This document shows, piece by piece, positions 1 to 6,421 of a DNA stretch of 21,288 nt. The notes beneath the pieces were generated by a model. That model saw only the letters and a list, made by a program, of their open reading frames with translations, ran no database searches and was not told the origin of the DNA. Origin of the DNA: an uncultured Clostridia bacterium (lineage in GTDB: Bacteria > Bacillota > Clostridia > Christensenellales > Aristaeellaceae); NCBI GenBank assembly GCA_934647305.1, contig CAKUFI010000044.1:1-21288 (forward strand), given 5' to 3'. Position 1 is the stretch's first letter, and each line of letters starts with the position of its first letter. The translations under genes and the position numbers were made by a program.

Positions 1-24
1 ACGCCGCTGGGCGCGATTGAAAGT

Positions 25-58
25 TCGAGAGGGTTGCGACCCTCTCGAGCTCTCCGGG
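25..58 (+). repeat. Partial copy of the dispersed hairpin repeat
   Basis: Nine-base arms TCGAGAGGG (25-33) and CCCTCTCGA (40-48) enclose a six-base loop. They are followed by GCTCTCCGGGG, which resembles the start of the tail seen after the hairpins at 4661 and 8755. The run CCTCTCGAGCTCTCC (41-55) is identical to 4689-4703. The conserved tail stops here, so this is a fragment or a diverged unit. Confidence 0.6.
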
Positions 59-75
59 GGTTTTTCGACAGTCTG

Positions 76-107
76 AAGCGTGAACTGTATTCAGTCCACG
101 CTTTTTT
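76..107 (+). terminator. Intrinsic terminator
   Basis: AAGCGTG (76-82) pairs with CACGCTT (97-103) and ACTG (84-87) pairs with CAGT (92-95), with one A/C mismatch and a TATT loop. Six T residues run from 102 to 107. The T tract follows the hairpin on the + strand, so it would end a + strand transcript that starts left of the window. Confidence 0.75.
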
Positions 108-118
108 CATGCAGGTGG

Positions 119-335
119 GTGCAGGCTCAGCCTGCCGACCAGGCTTCATAGCGTGAGGCCTGGAAATTATTTTGCTGCGCGGTACCGCACGCAATGCAGC
201 ACGGCTGCGGCCGCCAAAGGGGCCAGGGGAGCTTGCAATGCCTGTCTTATGCCCGCATTGCGTGGCCCCGGCGGCAGCAAGTGGAAGCGGGCACTGCCCG
301 CCGGCGGCAGCCAGTGCGTGCAGGCTCAGCCTGCC
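119..335. repeat. 18-bp palindromic direct repeat and hairpin-rich spacer
   Basis: GTGCAGGCTCAGCCTGCC occurs identically at 119-136 and 318-335, and its core GCAGGCT/AGCCTGC is a palindrome. Between the copies lie CCAGGC (139-144) pairing with GCCTGG (158-163), GGGGCCA (219-225) pairing with TGGCCCC (263-269), and GCAATGC (235-241) pairing with GCATTGC (255-261). I see no credible gene in 108-343: the short ORFs there have no ribosome site or recognisable product. Confidence 0.45.
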
Positions 336-343
336 CGGCCTGA

Positions 344-1078
344 TTACCAGTCGCTGTCCCAGTCGGTGTCGCTCGAATCCCAGCTGTCGAACACGTCGCT
401 CGAGGAATCATTCGAGGATTCGTGGTAGTATGGACTGTCCTCAAAATCCTGAATGTCGTAGCTCCCGCTGTAGGAGGAGCCCAGCCAGTAGTCGTCCGGA
501 TGGTCCTTGAAGTCGCCGTCCAGGCTCGAGGCGCGGTACCAGCCGCCGGAGTCATAGGTATACCAGCTGCTGTCCTGATAGTAGTAGTAATCGTCGCCAT
601 AGCAGTAATAGCCCGTGGAGGGCGCGGACAGCTTCAGCCAGAGCCAGGCGACCAGCACGGCAATGAAAATCACGCCGCCTAGAATCTCCCGGAGCTTCTT
701 CTTTTTCTTCCCCTTGTCCGGCGCGGCGGCCGCGCCGCTCTGCTTTGCCTGGCGCAGCTCGACCTCGCTCTTCATCTTCTGATACAGCTCGTTCACCGCG
801 TATGCCTCGTCCGGGCCCTGGTAGCGGATCGCGCGCGTGCCGTCCGCCTTGTTCTTGTAGACCACGAACCTGCCGTCCTCGTTCCGAAAAATGCCGAACG
901 CCTTCGGCTCCTTGTAGTCCTCGCCGATGAAAAAGCGCATGCGCTCCAGCGGCAGGTCATAGGCCCGGCAGAATTCCTTCAGCTCCTCAATCGTCTTGGG
1001 CACGCCGTTCCACGCGCCGCAATGGGGGCACAGCTTGTCGCTTTCGGACATGTCCGCGCCGCAGTATGGACACTTCAT
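344..1078 (-). CDS. Zinc-ribbon single-pass membrane protein with Tyr/Asp/Ser-rich tail
   Basis: This 244-residue protein has no function I can name. It opens with a zinc ribbon (Cys3, Cys6, Cys17, Cys20). A basic stretch KGKKKKKLR (122-130) precedes one hydrophobic helix at about 132-150, which by the positive-inside rule puts the N-terminal ribbon in the cytoplasm. The roughly 90 residues after the helix are low complexity and dominated by Tyr, Asp, Ser and Trp, ending in a WDSDW-type repeat; they would be outside the cell. A GGAGG ribosome site lies just upstream. The ATG overlaps the comB stop as ATGA (1075-1078), so the two are probably translationally coupled. The acidic aromatic tail could bind cations or wall polymers, but that is a guess. 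Confidence 0.75.
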   Translation of the reverse strand: MKCPYCGADMSESDKLCPHCGAWNGVPKTIEELKEFCRAYDLPLERMRFFIGEDYKEPKAFGIFRNEDGRFVVYKNKADGTRAIRYQGPDEAYAVNELYQKMKSEVELRQAKQSGAAAAPDKGKKKKKLREILGGVIFIAVLVAWLWLKLSAPSTGYYCYGDDYYYYQDSSWYTYDSGGWYRASSLDGDFKDHPDDYWLGSSYSGSYDIQDFEDSPYYHESSNDSSSDVFDSWDSSDTDWDSDW

Positions 1079-1815
1079 TTCGTTTCCTCCGTTTCATGGG
1101 TCGTGCGGGCGCAAAAGGCCCCCTCCCCCGCCAGGCGGAAGGGCACCGCGTCCGCGCAGTCCTCCTTCAGGCAGAAGCTCAGGTCGGCCCCGTAGCCAAT
1201 CGCCTGCAGATGCCTGTAGTGCGCGCAGGGGGACAGCAGCTCGTGAATCGCCGCGCGGTTCTGCCGGTACAGCGTGCGCGCGGCCAGCGCCATGTCGTCG
1301 TCCTCGCCCGGGCCCAGGCGATCCAGTATCGCGCCGGCCGTCAGCGCGTCCTCCAGCGAAAATCGCCCGCCCGTGCCCGCCAGCACGATCGTCACATCCT
1401 CCTCGCCGCGCAGCAGCCGCGCCACCGCGCCCGCGTTGCGCAGGCACCCCAGGTACAGCCTGGGCGCGCCCGAGGCCGAGGCAATGGCCTGCGTGCCGTT
1501 GGTCGTGGTCAGCACCAGGCTTCGCCCGCCGACCGCCTCTCGCGTGTACTCGAGCGGGGAGTTGGACAGCTCGAAGCCGTCAATCCTGACCGCCCCGCGC
1601 TCGCCGCCCCGAAGCGCGCCCGCCGATTGCGCCAGTTCGTTCGCTTCCTCAACCGTGCTCACCGCCCACAGCGCCTTACAGCCGTTCTCCATCGCGGTCG
1701 CCGCCACCGTGGTCATGCGCAGCGTGTCGATCACCACCGCGGCGCCTCTGGGCGGCTGATCGGCGCGCAGCAGCGTATGCACCGGGTAAACCGTAAACTT
1801 CATCGCCTTTTGCAT
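1075..1815 (-). CDS. comB: 2-phosphosulfolactate phosphatase family protein (ComB)
   Basis: ComB enzymes are Mg-dependent phosphatases that convert 2-phosphosulfolactate to sulfolactate, a step in coenzyme M synthesis in archaea; Bacillus relatives (YitC) belong to a locus linked to spore sulfolactate. The family signatures are present: VVIDTLRMTT (27-36), GFELSNSPLEYT (80-91), TTTNGT (103-108) and GTGGRFSLEDA near 147-157. The length of 246 residues is normal. The start is uncertain: ATG at 1815 has AAAGG directly against it, while ATG at 1803 (MKFTVYP, nearer to the usual family start) has GAAAGG 12 nt and AAAAGG 2 nt upstream. No other sulfolactate gene is visible, so the physiological substrate is inferred only from family. 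First gene of a two-gene operon with the zinc-ribbon protein. Confidence 0.85.
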   Translation of the reverse strand: MQKAMKFTVYPVHTLLRADQPPRGAAVVIDTLRMTTVAATAMENGCKALWAVSTVEEANELAQSAGALRGGERGAVRIDGFELSNSPLEYTREAVGGRSLVLTTTNGTQAIASASGAPRLYLGCLRNAGAVARLLRGEEDVTIVLAGTGGRFSLEDALTAGAILDRLGPGEDDDMALAARTLYRQNRAAIHELLSPCAHYRHLQAIGYGADLSFCLKEDCADAVPFRLAGEGAFCARTTHETEETK

Positions 1816-1836
1816 CCTTTCGGCCCGTTTTCATTC

Positions 1837-1865
1837 AGTATACACCCGAATTCCCGCCAGAGCAA
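1837..1865 (-). promoter_or_regulatory. Candidate promoter for comB operon
   Basis: On the minus strand, TTGCTC (1865-1860), a 17-nt spacer and TATACT (1842-1837) sit about 20 nt before the first ATG. The -10 is good, the -35 only fair. The leader would be very short, which favours the downstream ATG at 1803. Confidence 0.45.
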
Positions 1866-1908
1866 GGAAGGCAAGGAAAAATACTTTTGTTAAGAAACCG
1901 GTATTTCC

Positions 1909-1937
1909 TTGACTCCGGCCGCCTGATGAGGTATAAT
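1909..1937 (+). promoter_or_regulatory. tRNA promoter
   Basis: TTGACT (1909-1914), a 17-nt spacer and a perfect TATAAT (1932-1937) end 18 nt before the first tRNA base. This is a strong vegetative-type promoter that should drive both serine tRNAs up to the terminator at 2147. Confidence 0.85.
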
Positions 1938-1955
1938 AACATTCGCTGGTTACAG

Positions 1956-2044
1956 GGAGAGATGGCCGAGTGGTTTAAGGCGCTGGTCTTGAAAACCAGT
2001 GATGTCGCAAGACACCGGGGGTTCGAATCCCTCTCTCTCCGCCA
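1956..2044 (+). tRNA. tRNA-Ser (anticodon UGA)
   Basis: The acceptor arm GGAGAGA (1956-1962) pairs with TCTCTCC (2034-2040), followed by G and an encoded CCA (2042-2044). The anticodon stem CTGGT/ACCAG holds loop CTTGAAA, giving TGA, which reads UCA. The long variable arm (GATGTCGCAAGACACC region) is typical of class II serine tRNA. The T loop is GTTCGAATC. Confidence 0.95.
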
Positions 2045-2052
2045 TAGGCCAT

Positions 2053-2144
2053 GGAGAAGTACCCAAGAGGCCGAAGGGGCTCCCCTGCTAAGGGAGTAGG
2101 GTGGGATAACTGCCGCGAGGGTTCAAATCCCTCCTTCTCCGCCA
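2053..2144 (+). tRNA. tRNA-Ser (anticodon GCU)
   Basis: The acceptor arm GGAGAAG (2053-2059) pairs with CTTCTCC (2134-2140), followed by G and an encoded CCA. The anticodon stem CTCCC/GGGAG holds loop CTGCTAA, giving GCT, which reads AGC and AGU. A long variable arm is present. Only 8 nt separate it from the first serine tRNA, so both are likely cut from one transcript. Confidence 0.95.
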
Positions 2145-2146
2145 CG

Positions 2147-2181
2147 ACCACCGTAATTTTGATGAAATTGCGGTGGTTTTT
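2147..2181 (+). terminator. Terminator of the tRNA-Ser operon
   Basis: ACCACCG (2147-2153) and AATTT (2155-2159) pair with AAATT (2165-2169) and CGGTGGT (2171-2177) around a TGATG loop, followed by a T run to 2181. It starts 3 nt after the second tRNA. Confidence 0.9.
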
Positions 2182-2478
2182 CTATACAAATTCGCTGTCT
2201 GTAGGGTTTCAAATAGATGAACGGAACGTCTGGCGAGACAGCTGATGTTGTAAAAAGATGAATGACGCAAGGTCATGAGCCAGATATGGAGCATATTGAA
2301 GAGGCGATGTCCGGACGGCTTTGAAGCCAGGCACTCCTTCGTATGGCCAAGGGAGATGGCCGCAGACTGAACAAAGGAGTATCGTACGATGAGAGAACTG
2401 AGAAAAAAGCGGGCGGTCGCCGTCAGTACGCGCTGAAGAAGGGATGTGATGCGAATCGAGAAAGAGAGGACTGAAACC
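2182..2478 (+). other. Leader region of the Vat-like gene
   Basis: This 297-nt stretch is less GC-rich than its neighbours and contains no recognised gene. It holds a candidate 15-residue peptide ORF (2389-2436). A second ORF at 2343-2474 is rich in Lys and Arg but has no ribosome site. I find no convincing promoter here, although none of the upstream tRNA transcription should pass the terminator at 2147-2181. Confidence 0.4.
2389..2436 (+). CDS. Candidate leader peptide MRELRKKRAVAVSTR
   Basis: A perfect AAAGGAG (2373-2379) sits 9 nt before ATG 2389, giving a 15-residue peptide that stops 42 nt before the Vat-like ATG at 2479, or 12 nt before an alternative in-frame ATG at 2449. Six of its 15 residues are Arg or Lys, including the cluster RKKR. 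Short ORFs of this kind before drug-resistance genes often act by antibiotic-dependent ribosome stalling. Translation is inferred only from the ribosome site. Confidence 0.4.
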   Translation: MRELRKKRAVAVSTR

Positions 2479-3114
2479 ATGACCAGAGTTCCCGACCCGA
2501 ACGTGGTCTTTCCGAACGAATACAAGACCTCCTGCTTCATTAAAAACGTCGTCACCGCGCCGAATATCACGATCGGCGACTATACATACTACAACGACGC
2601 GGCCGACCCGACCGGCTTTGAGCGCAGCAACGTGCTGTTCAACTACCCGGAATTCGGGGATCACCTGGTGATCGGCCGGTTCTGCCAGCTCGCCTCTGGC
2701 GTGAAGTTCATCATGGGCCCGGCGAATCACCGCCTCAGCAGCGCGACCACCCACCCCTTCAACGTCTTCGGCGGCGCGTGGACGAAAAACACCCCGCCGC
2801 ACATGGACCAGCTGCCCTGCAAGGGCGACACGGTCGTCGGAAACGACGTGTGGATCGGCCGCGAAAGCGTCGTAATGCCCGGCGTGAAGATCGGCGACGG
2901 CGCGATCATCGCCGCGTACTCGGTCGTCGTGAAGGACGTCCCGGCCTACACCGTCTATGGGGGCAACCCGGCGCGGTTCATCAAGGAGCGCTTCGACGGG
3001 GAGCTAAAGAGCCTGCTGCTGCGCTTTCGCTGGTGGGATCTGCCGCCGGAGCAGCTGACGGATATCCTGCCCATACTCTGCGCCCCCGACCTGCAACGGC
3101 TCAGGCCTTTTTAA
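2479..3114 (+). CDS. Vat/CatB-type xenobiotic O-acetyltransferase (hexapeptide repeat)
   Basis: This 211-residue protein belongs to the left-handed beta-helix acetyltransferases that use acetyl-CoA to modify streptogramin A or chloramphenicol. Family marks are IGDYTYYND near residues 34-42, FIMGPANHR with the presumed catalytic His, PFNVFGGAW, and the hexapeptide run VGNDVWIGRESVVMPGVKIG with GAIIAAYSVVVKDVPAYTVYGGNPA after it. Length matches Vat proteins (about 210-220), though the C-terminal tail is divergent. ATG 2479 is chosen because AGAGAGGA ends 8 nt before it; ATG 2449 and GTG 2446 are in frame upstream and ATG 2449 has its own weaker AAGGG. It sits alone between a leader region and a terminator. 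Drug resistance is plausible but unproven; many such chromosomal genes have unknown substrates. Confidence 0.85.
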   Translation: MTRVPDPNVVFPNEYKTSCFIKNVVTAPNITIGDYTYYNDAADPTGFERSNVLFNYPEFGDHLVIGRFCQLASGVKFIMGPANHRLSSATTHPFNVFGGAWTKNTPPHMDQLPCKGDTVVGNDVWIGRESVVMPGVKIGDGAIIAAYSVVVKDVPAYTVYGGNPARFIKERFDGELKSLLLRFRWWDLPPEQLTDILPILCAPDLQRLRPF

Positions 3115-3154
3115 AGGCGCAGCCTGCACAGGGGCAATAAACCGAATACCAGAA

Positions 3155-3193
3155 GGCGCCTGATCGGAACGCATCCGGTCGGGCGCCGTTTTT
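3155..3193 (+). terminator. Terminator after the Vat-like gene
   Basis: A 13-bp stem pairs GGCGCCTGATCGG (3155-3167) with CCGGTCGGGCGCC (3175-3187), including two G-T pairs. T residues follow at 3189-3193. It lies between convergent genes and may also slow minus-strand transcription, but the other side has only TTC. Confidence 0.85.
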
Positions 3194-3201
3194 GCTCTGT
3201 A

Positions 3202-3879
3202 TCAGCTGTTGCCGGTGGGAATGTAGGGGCGAATGGAGGCCGCGACGCCGCTGATGGGCATGGTCTGCAGCCAGACGCGCCCCGGCCCGGTCAGCAGGGT
3301 GTTGAACAGGCCCTCTCCGCCCAGCAGCTTGTTTTTCATGCCTGGCACCTGCTGAATTTCCATCCGCACGCCCTCGGTAAAGCCCGCGACGTTGCCGGTG
3401 TCCACCACCAGCTGCTCGCCCGCCTTCAGCTCGTACTCGACCAGCTCGCCGTCGATCTCCACGAAAGCGACCCCGCGTCCGCTGAGCCGCTGCATGATAA
3501 AGCCCTCGCCGCCGAACAGCCCTACGCCCAGCTTCTTATTGAAGTGGATCGACAGCTCCACGCCCGGCTGCGCGGCCAGGAAAGCGCTCTTCTGCACGAT
3601 CATTTCCTGTCCGGGCGCAATGGTGAGCGCCACGATGCGTCCGGGAAAGCTGGAGCCGAAGGCAATCATGCCCGCGCCGCGCGCCGTGTAGACGTTCTGG
3701 AACATGCTCTCGCCGGAAAATGCCTTGGAGAACATCCTGCCCAGGCCGCCGCCCTTCGTCTCCATCTGCATGCTGGGGCTCATCCAGACCATGGAGCCCT
3801 TTTCAGTCACCATCTGCTCGCCGCTCTCCAGCTGGCAGATCACCACGGGAAACGCTCCGCCCTTGATTTCGTACTGCAT
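3202..3879 (-). CDS. AIM24 / TIGR00266 family protein
   Basis: This 225-residue protein belongs to the AIM24 family, all-beta proteins of unknown biochemical role that resemble tryptophan RNA-binding attenuator-like folds. Visible family features are the QLESGEQMVTEKGSMVWM opening, GMIAFGSSFPGRIVALTI, the repeated glycine-rich beta hairpins such as KLGVGLFGGEGFIMQRLSG, and the ending GVAASIRPYIP. I set the start at ATG 3879 because AGGAGG lies 8 nt upstream; the frame stays open to 3918, but that start lacks a ribosome site. It follows the sirtuin gene by 49 nt on the same strand and is probably co-transcribed with it. Confidence 0.85.
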   Translation of the reverse strand: MQYEIKGGAFPVVICQLESGEQMVTEKGSMVWMSPSMQMETKGGGLGRMFSKAFSGESMFQNVYTARGAGMIAFGSSFPGRIVALTIAPGQEMIVQKSAFLAAQPGVELSIHFNKKLGVGLFGGEGFIMQRLSGRGVAFVEIDGELVEYELKAGEQLVVDTGNVAGFTEGVRMEIQQVPGMKNKLLGGEGLFNTLLTGPGRVWLQTMPISGVAASIRPYIPTGNS

Positions 3880-3928
3880 TCTCTGATTCCTCCTTCTGTC
3901 GTATGGTTCAAAAAACAACCTTCCTCGC

Positions 3929-4636
3929 TCACACCCGCAGCTCGCCCAGCACCTGACCGACCGGCTCGCGGATGACCAGCGCCGCGTCCGCGTCGGCCGG
4001 GGTCGCGTCGCGGTTGATGACCACCAGGTCGCGCCCGCGGAAGTAGCTCAGGTATCCCGCCGCCGGGTACACGTTCAGGCTGGTGCCCGCCACGATCAGC
4101 GCGTCCGCCTCGGAAATCACCCGCATCGCGCCGCGCGCGGTGGCCTCGTCCAGCGGCTCCTCATAGAGCACCACGTCCGGCTTGACCACCCCACCGCACG
4201 CGCACCGGGGGATGCCGGTCGAGTGCAGTATGAACTGCGCATCGTACAGCCTACCGCAGTCCATGCAGTAGTTCCTGTGCACGCAGCCGTGCAGCTCGAA
4301 CAGCTCCCTGCTCCCCGCCGCCCGGTGCAGCCCGTCAATGTTCTGCGTCACCAGGCCGTGCAGCTTGCCCTTTCGCTCCATCTCCGCCAGCTTCAGGTGC
4401 GCCGCGTTCGGCTTCGCGTCCAGGCACAGCATCTTCGCCCGGTAAAAGTCGAAAAACTCCGCCGGGTGCAGCTCGAAAAACGTCCGGCTCAAAATTACCT
4501 CGGGCGGGTACTTGTACTTCTGCCGGTACAGCCCGTCCTGACTCCGAAAGTCCGGTATCCCGCTCTCCGTCGAGACCCCCGCCCCGCCGAAAAACACAAT
4601 CCGCCGACCTCTGTCCACAATCTCCTGCAGCGTCAT
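3929..4636 (-). CDS. NAD-dependent protein deacylase (sirtuin)
   Basis: Sirtuins remove acetyl or longer acyl groups from lysine, consuming NAD and releasing nicotinamide and O-acyl-ADP-ribose. All key parts are present in 235 residues: GAGVSTESGIPDFR (18-31) for NAD, TQNIDGLH (97-104), catalytic His116 in ELHG, and a zinc site of Cys124, Cys127, Cys145 and Cys147. GTSLNVYPAAG near 184-194 and VINRD complete the Rossmann part. The start has AGGAGG 8 nt upstream. The dispersed repeat begins only about 20 nt before the start codon, so the promoter must lie inside or beyond that repeat. Deacylase type (acetyl versus succinyl) cannot be told from what I can see. Confidence 0.93.
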   Translation of the reverse strand: MTLQEIVDRGRRIVFFGGAGVSTESGIPDFRSQDGLYRQKYKYPPEVILSRTFFELHPAEFFDFYRAKMLCLDAKPNAAHLKLAEMERKGKLHGLVTQNIDGLHRAAGSRELFELHGCVHRNYCMDCGRLYDAQFILHSTGIPRCACGGVVKPDVVLYEEPLDEATARGAMRVISEADALIVAGTSLNVYPAAGYLSYFRGRDLVVINRDATPADADAALVIREPVGQVLGELRV

Positions 4637-4655
4637 ATTCTCAACCTCCTAAGGT

Positions 4656-4945
4656 TACGATCGAGAGGCGGCCTTTCTGAGAAAGGCCCCTCTCGAGCTC
4701 TCCCGGAAAGCACTATGATCCACTCAACGCATTGTATGGTAGAAACGTGATTCCCCGAATGGAACGTTTTGGGGGAAGGTCTTATCCAAAGGCTGTTCTC
4801 ATCATTCGAAAAGCATATCTCTCCACCGATCAAGGCCGCGAAACAGCCTCTTACCACCTTCGCCGCATTCGGAGTGTCGCCTATCTCACATTGACCTCGT
4901 CACGCGGATCAATGTGTTTTCCGGGAGAGCTTGAGAGGCGCCGAA
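4656..4945. repeat. MITE-like intergenic element with inverted ends
   Basis: The left end carries a 36-nt hairpin (arms TCGAGAGG 4661-4668 and CCTCTCGA 4689-4696, inner GCCTTTC/GAAAGGC) followed by GCTCTCCCGGAAAGCAC. Bases 4656-4713 are identical to 8750-8807. The right end, 4906-4938, is an inverted copy: its reverse complement matches 4689-4721 at 29 of 33 positions. The right end also forms the hairpin CACATTGA (4887-4894) with TCAATGTG (4909-4916), followed by TTTT. No transposase or convincing gene lies between. Confidence 0.7.
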
Positions 4946-4997
4946 AGATCACATAGCCCGACGGCACCTGTCGCTAACTCTCACTTCTTATGGCTGC

Positions 4998-5044
4998 GCG
5001 GCAGCAAGTGGGTCCGGGCACTGCCCGGTCAAAAAGGCGGCCTC
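4998..5044. repeat. Small repeat cluster after the AEC gene
   Basis: GCGGCAGCAAGTGG (4998-5011) and CGGGCACTGCCCG (5015-5027) both recur in the same order at 271-284 and 288-300. Bases 5029-5044 are the exact reverse complement of 8927-8942, half of a hairpin from the larger repeat family. Together with 4656-4945 this accounts for most of the gene-free region 4637-5064. Confidence 0.5.
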
Positions 5045-5064
5045 TCGAACGTTCCCCCCGTTCC

Positions 5065-6009
5065 TTAGAGCGTCAAAAAGGGCGTCTGGGTGAAGGCCCA
5101 GATGAGCGCGGCGAGGGTGACGATGCAGCCCAGGGTGGTGGCGACGACCTCCTGATTGGCCAGGTCGTGATCGACGTCGTACATCTGCGCCATGGTGTAG
5201 CTGGATACGGCGGTGGGTGCGCCGAAGGCGATCAGGGTAATCATGAGCTCCGCGTCGCGGAAGCCAAACCACCACACGCCCAGCAGGCACATGATCACGG
5301 GCAGCAGCACCAGCTTGCACAGCACGCTCGCGCCCAGCGCCCGGGCGTTTTTGCGCAGCGTTTTGAATTCGAAGCACATGCCCACGCCCAGCAGGCCGGC
5401 CGTCGAGCTCATTTTGGCCAGGCTCTGCACGTAGCTTTTGAGCACGCCCGGCAGGCTCAGTCCGGTCAGACTGAACAGAAGCCCCAGCACGTTGGCCAGG
5501 ATCAGCGGGTTGGTGACCACGCCCCTGACCGTCTTTTTCACATTCACATGTCCGCCGCCCGCGCTCTCCAGCAGCACGACCGCGAGGGTGTTGTAGGTGG
5601 GAATCAGGAACGCGGACACCACGCTGGCCACGCCCAGCTGCTCGGGAAAGAAGCCCTCGATCACCACCAGGCCGAAAATCACGTAGTTGCCGCGATAAAT
5701 CGCCTGCTCGATGACCGCGGCGCGCCGCCTGTCGCGCGCGAACCGGGGCACGAGCAGCACGCATCCGAAGAACACCGCCAGCGTGCCCAGCACGCAGAAG
5801 AGGATCAGCGGCAGGTTCACGACCTCCCGAAACGAGGTCGTGCTGACGTTGAAGAACAGGCTGGCCGGCAGCAGGCACTTGAAGACCACCTTGTTAAAGT
5901 CGCTCGCGCCGGCGGGGCTGACGATCTTGCTGCGCTTGAGATAGTAGCCGGTCATCATGGCCAGCAGAATCGGCACGATGACCGACGCGATCAATGCTTC
6001 CGTTCTCAT
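5065..6009 (-). CDS. AEC-family transporter (auxin efflux carrier-like permease)
   Basis: This 314-residue, strongly hydrophobic protein has about ten membrane segments, starting with IASVIVPILLAMMTGYYLKR. The family-type mid-protein motif is RGNYVIFGLVVIEG near 107-120, and GAPTAVSSYTMAQMYDVD with a late QEVVATTLG segment are typical of AEC permeases, which export or exchange small carboxylic acids. The start is ATG 6009, overlapping the DUF3842 stop as ATGA, with GGAGGG 9 nt upstream. It is the last gene of the AraC-DUF3842-AEC set. The substrate is unknown; position opposite a GH4 glycosidase does not make it a sugar importer, since AEC proteins are not known for sugar uptake. Confidence 0.88.
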   Translation of the reverse strand: MRTEALIASVIVPILLAMMTGYYLKRSKIVSPAGASDFNKVVFKCLLPASLFFNVSTTSFREVVNLPLILFCVLGTLAVFFGCVLLVPRFARDRRRAAVIEQAIYRGNYVIFGLVVIEGFFPEQLGVASVVSAFLIPTYNTLAVVLLESAGGGHVNVKKTVRGVVTNPLILANVLGLLFSLTGLSLPGVLKSYVQSLAKMSSTAGLLGVGMCFEFKTLRKNARALGASVLCKLVLLPVIMCLLGVWWFGFRDAELMITLIAFGAPTAVSSYTMAQMYDVDHDLANQEVVATTLGCIVTLAALIWAFTQTPFLTL

Positions 6010-6416
6010 TGCTTTTGTCCCTCCAAAATCCGCCTGACCGCGTCCTCGGCCAGCTCCTGCGTAGTCAGCTGCGCGACCCCCGCCACCTGGATGTGGCACT
6101 TCTGCATGGGCAGCAGTACCTTGCGCGCGGGCGACGCGGCCACGCACCGCGCCATTTCCGGCGTGATTTCGCCCAGCAGCGCGTCGGCGAGCACGATGCC
6201 GATCGGCCCGGCGATCACGTCCGCCCGGCGGCAGTTGACCCGCACGGCGTTTTCGCCGGTGGCTCCGGCGCTCGCACCCGCCTTGAGCATGGCGGCGGTG
6301 GCCAGCACGTTGGTGCCGACCGCAACGATTTCGGCCTCAGGCGACGCGGCCCGCAGCCGCTCGGTCAGCGCGCGGCCCATTCCCCCGCCCTGGCCGTCGA
6401 TGATGACGACTCTCAT
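6006..6416 (-). CDS. DUF3842 family protein
   Basis: This 136-residue protein matches the DUF3842 family of Clostridia, function unknown. It begins MRVVIIDGQGGGMG, a glycine-rich loop after a beta strand as in nucleotide-binding folds. Other conserved pieces are AVGTNVLATAAMLKAGA, GATGENAV, GPIGIVLADALLGEIT and LLPMQKCHIQVAGV. The Ser/Lys/Cys segment near the C-terminus may bind a ligand. The start ATG is 5 nt after the AraC stop, with AAAGGAAA overlapping the end of araC, and its stop overlaps the AEC start, so all three genes are likely one transcript. I infer a role in sensing or handling the AEC substrate, on context alone. Confidence 0.85.
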   Translation of the reverse strand: MRVVIIDGQGGGMGRALTERLRAASPEAEIVAVGTNVLATAAMLKAGASAGATGENAVRVNCRRADVIAGPIGIVLADALLGEITPEMARCVAASPARKVLLPMQKCHIQVAGVAQLTTQELAEDAVRRILEGQKQ

Positions 6417-6421
6417 ATGCG

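Noticed and set aside
2088..2570. A 160-codon minus-strand frame with RRRDLNPRGS near its end
   Set aside because: That peptide comes from reading a tRNA gene backwards; the frame also crosses the tRNA terminator.
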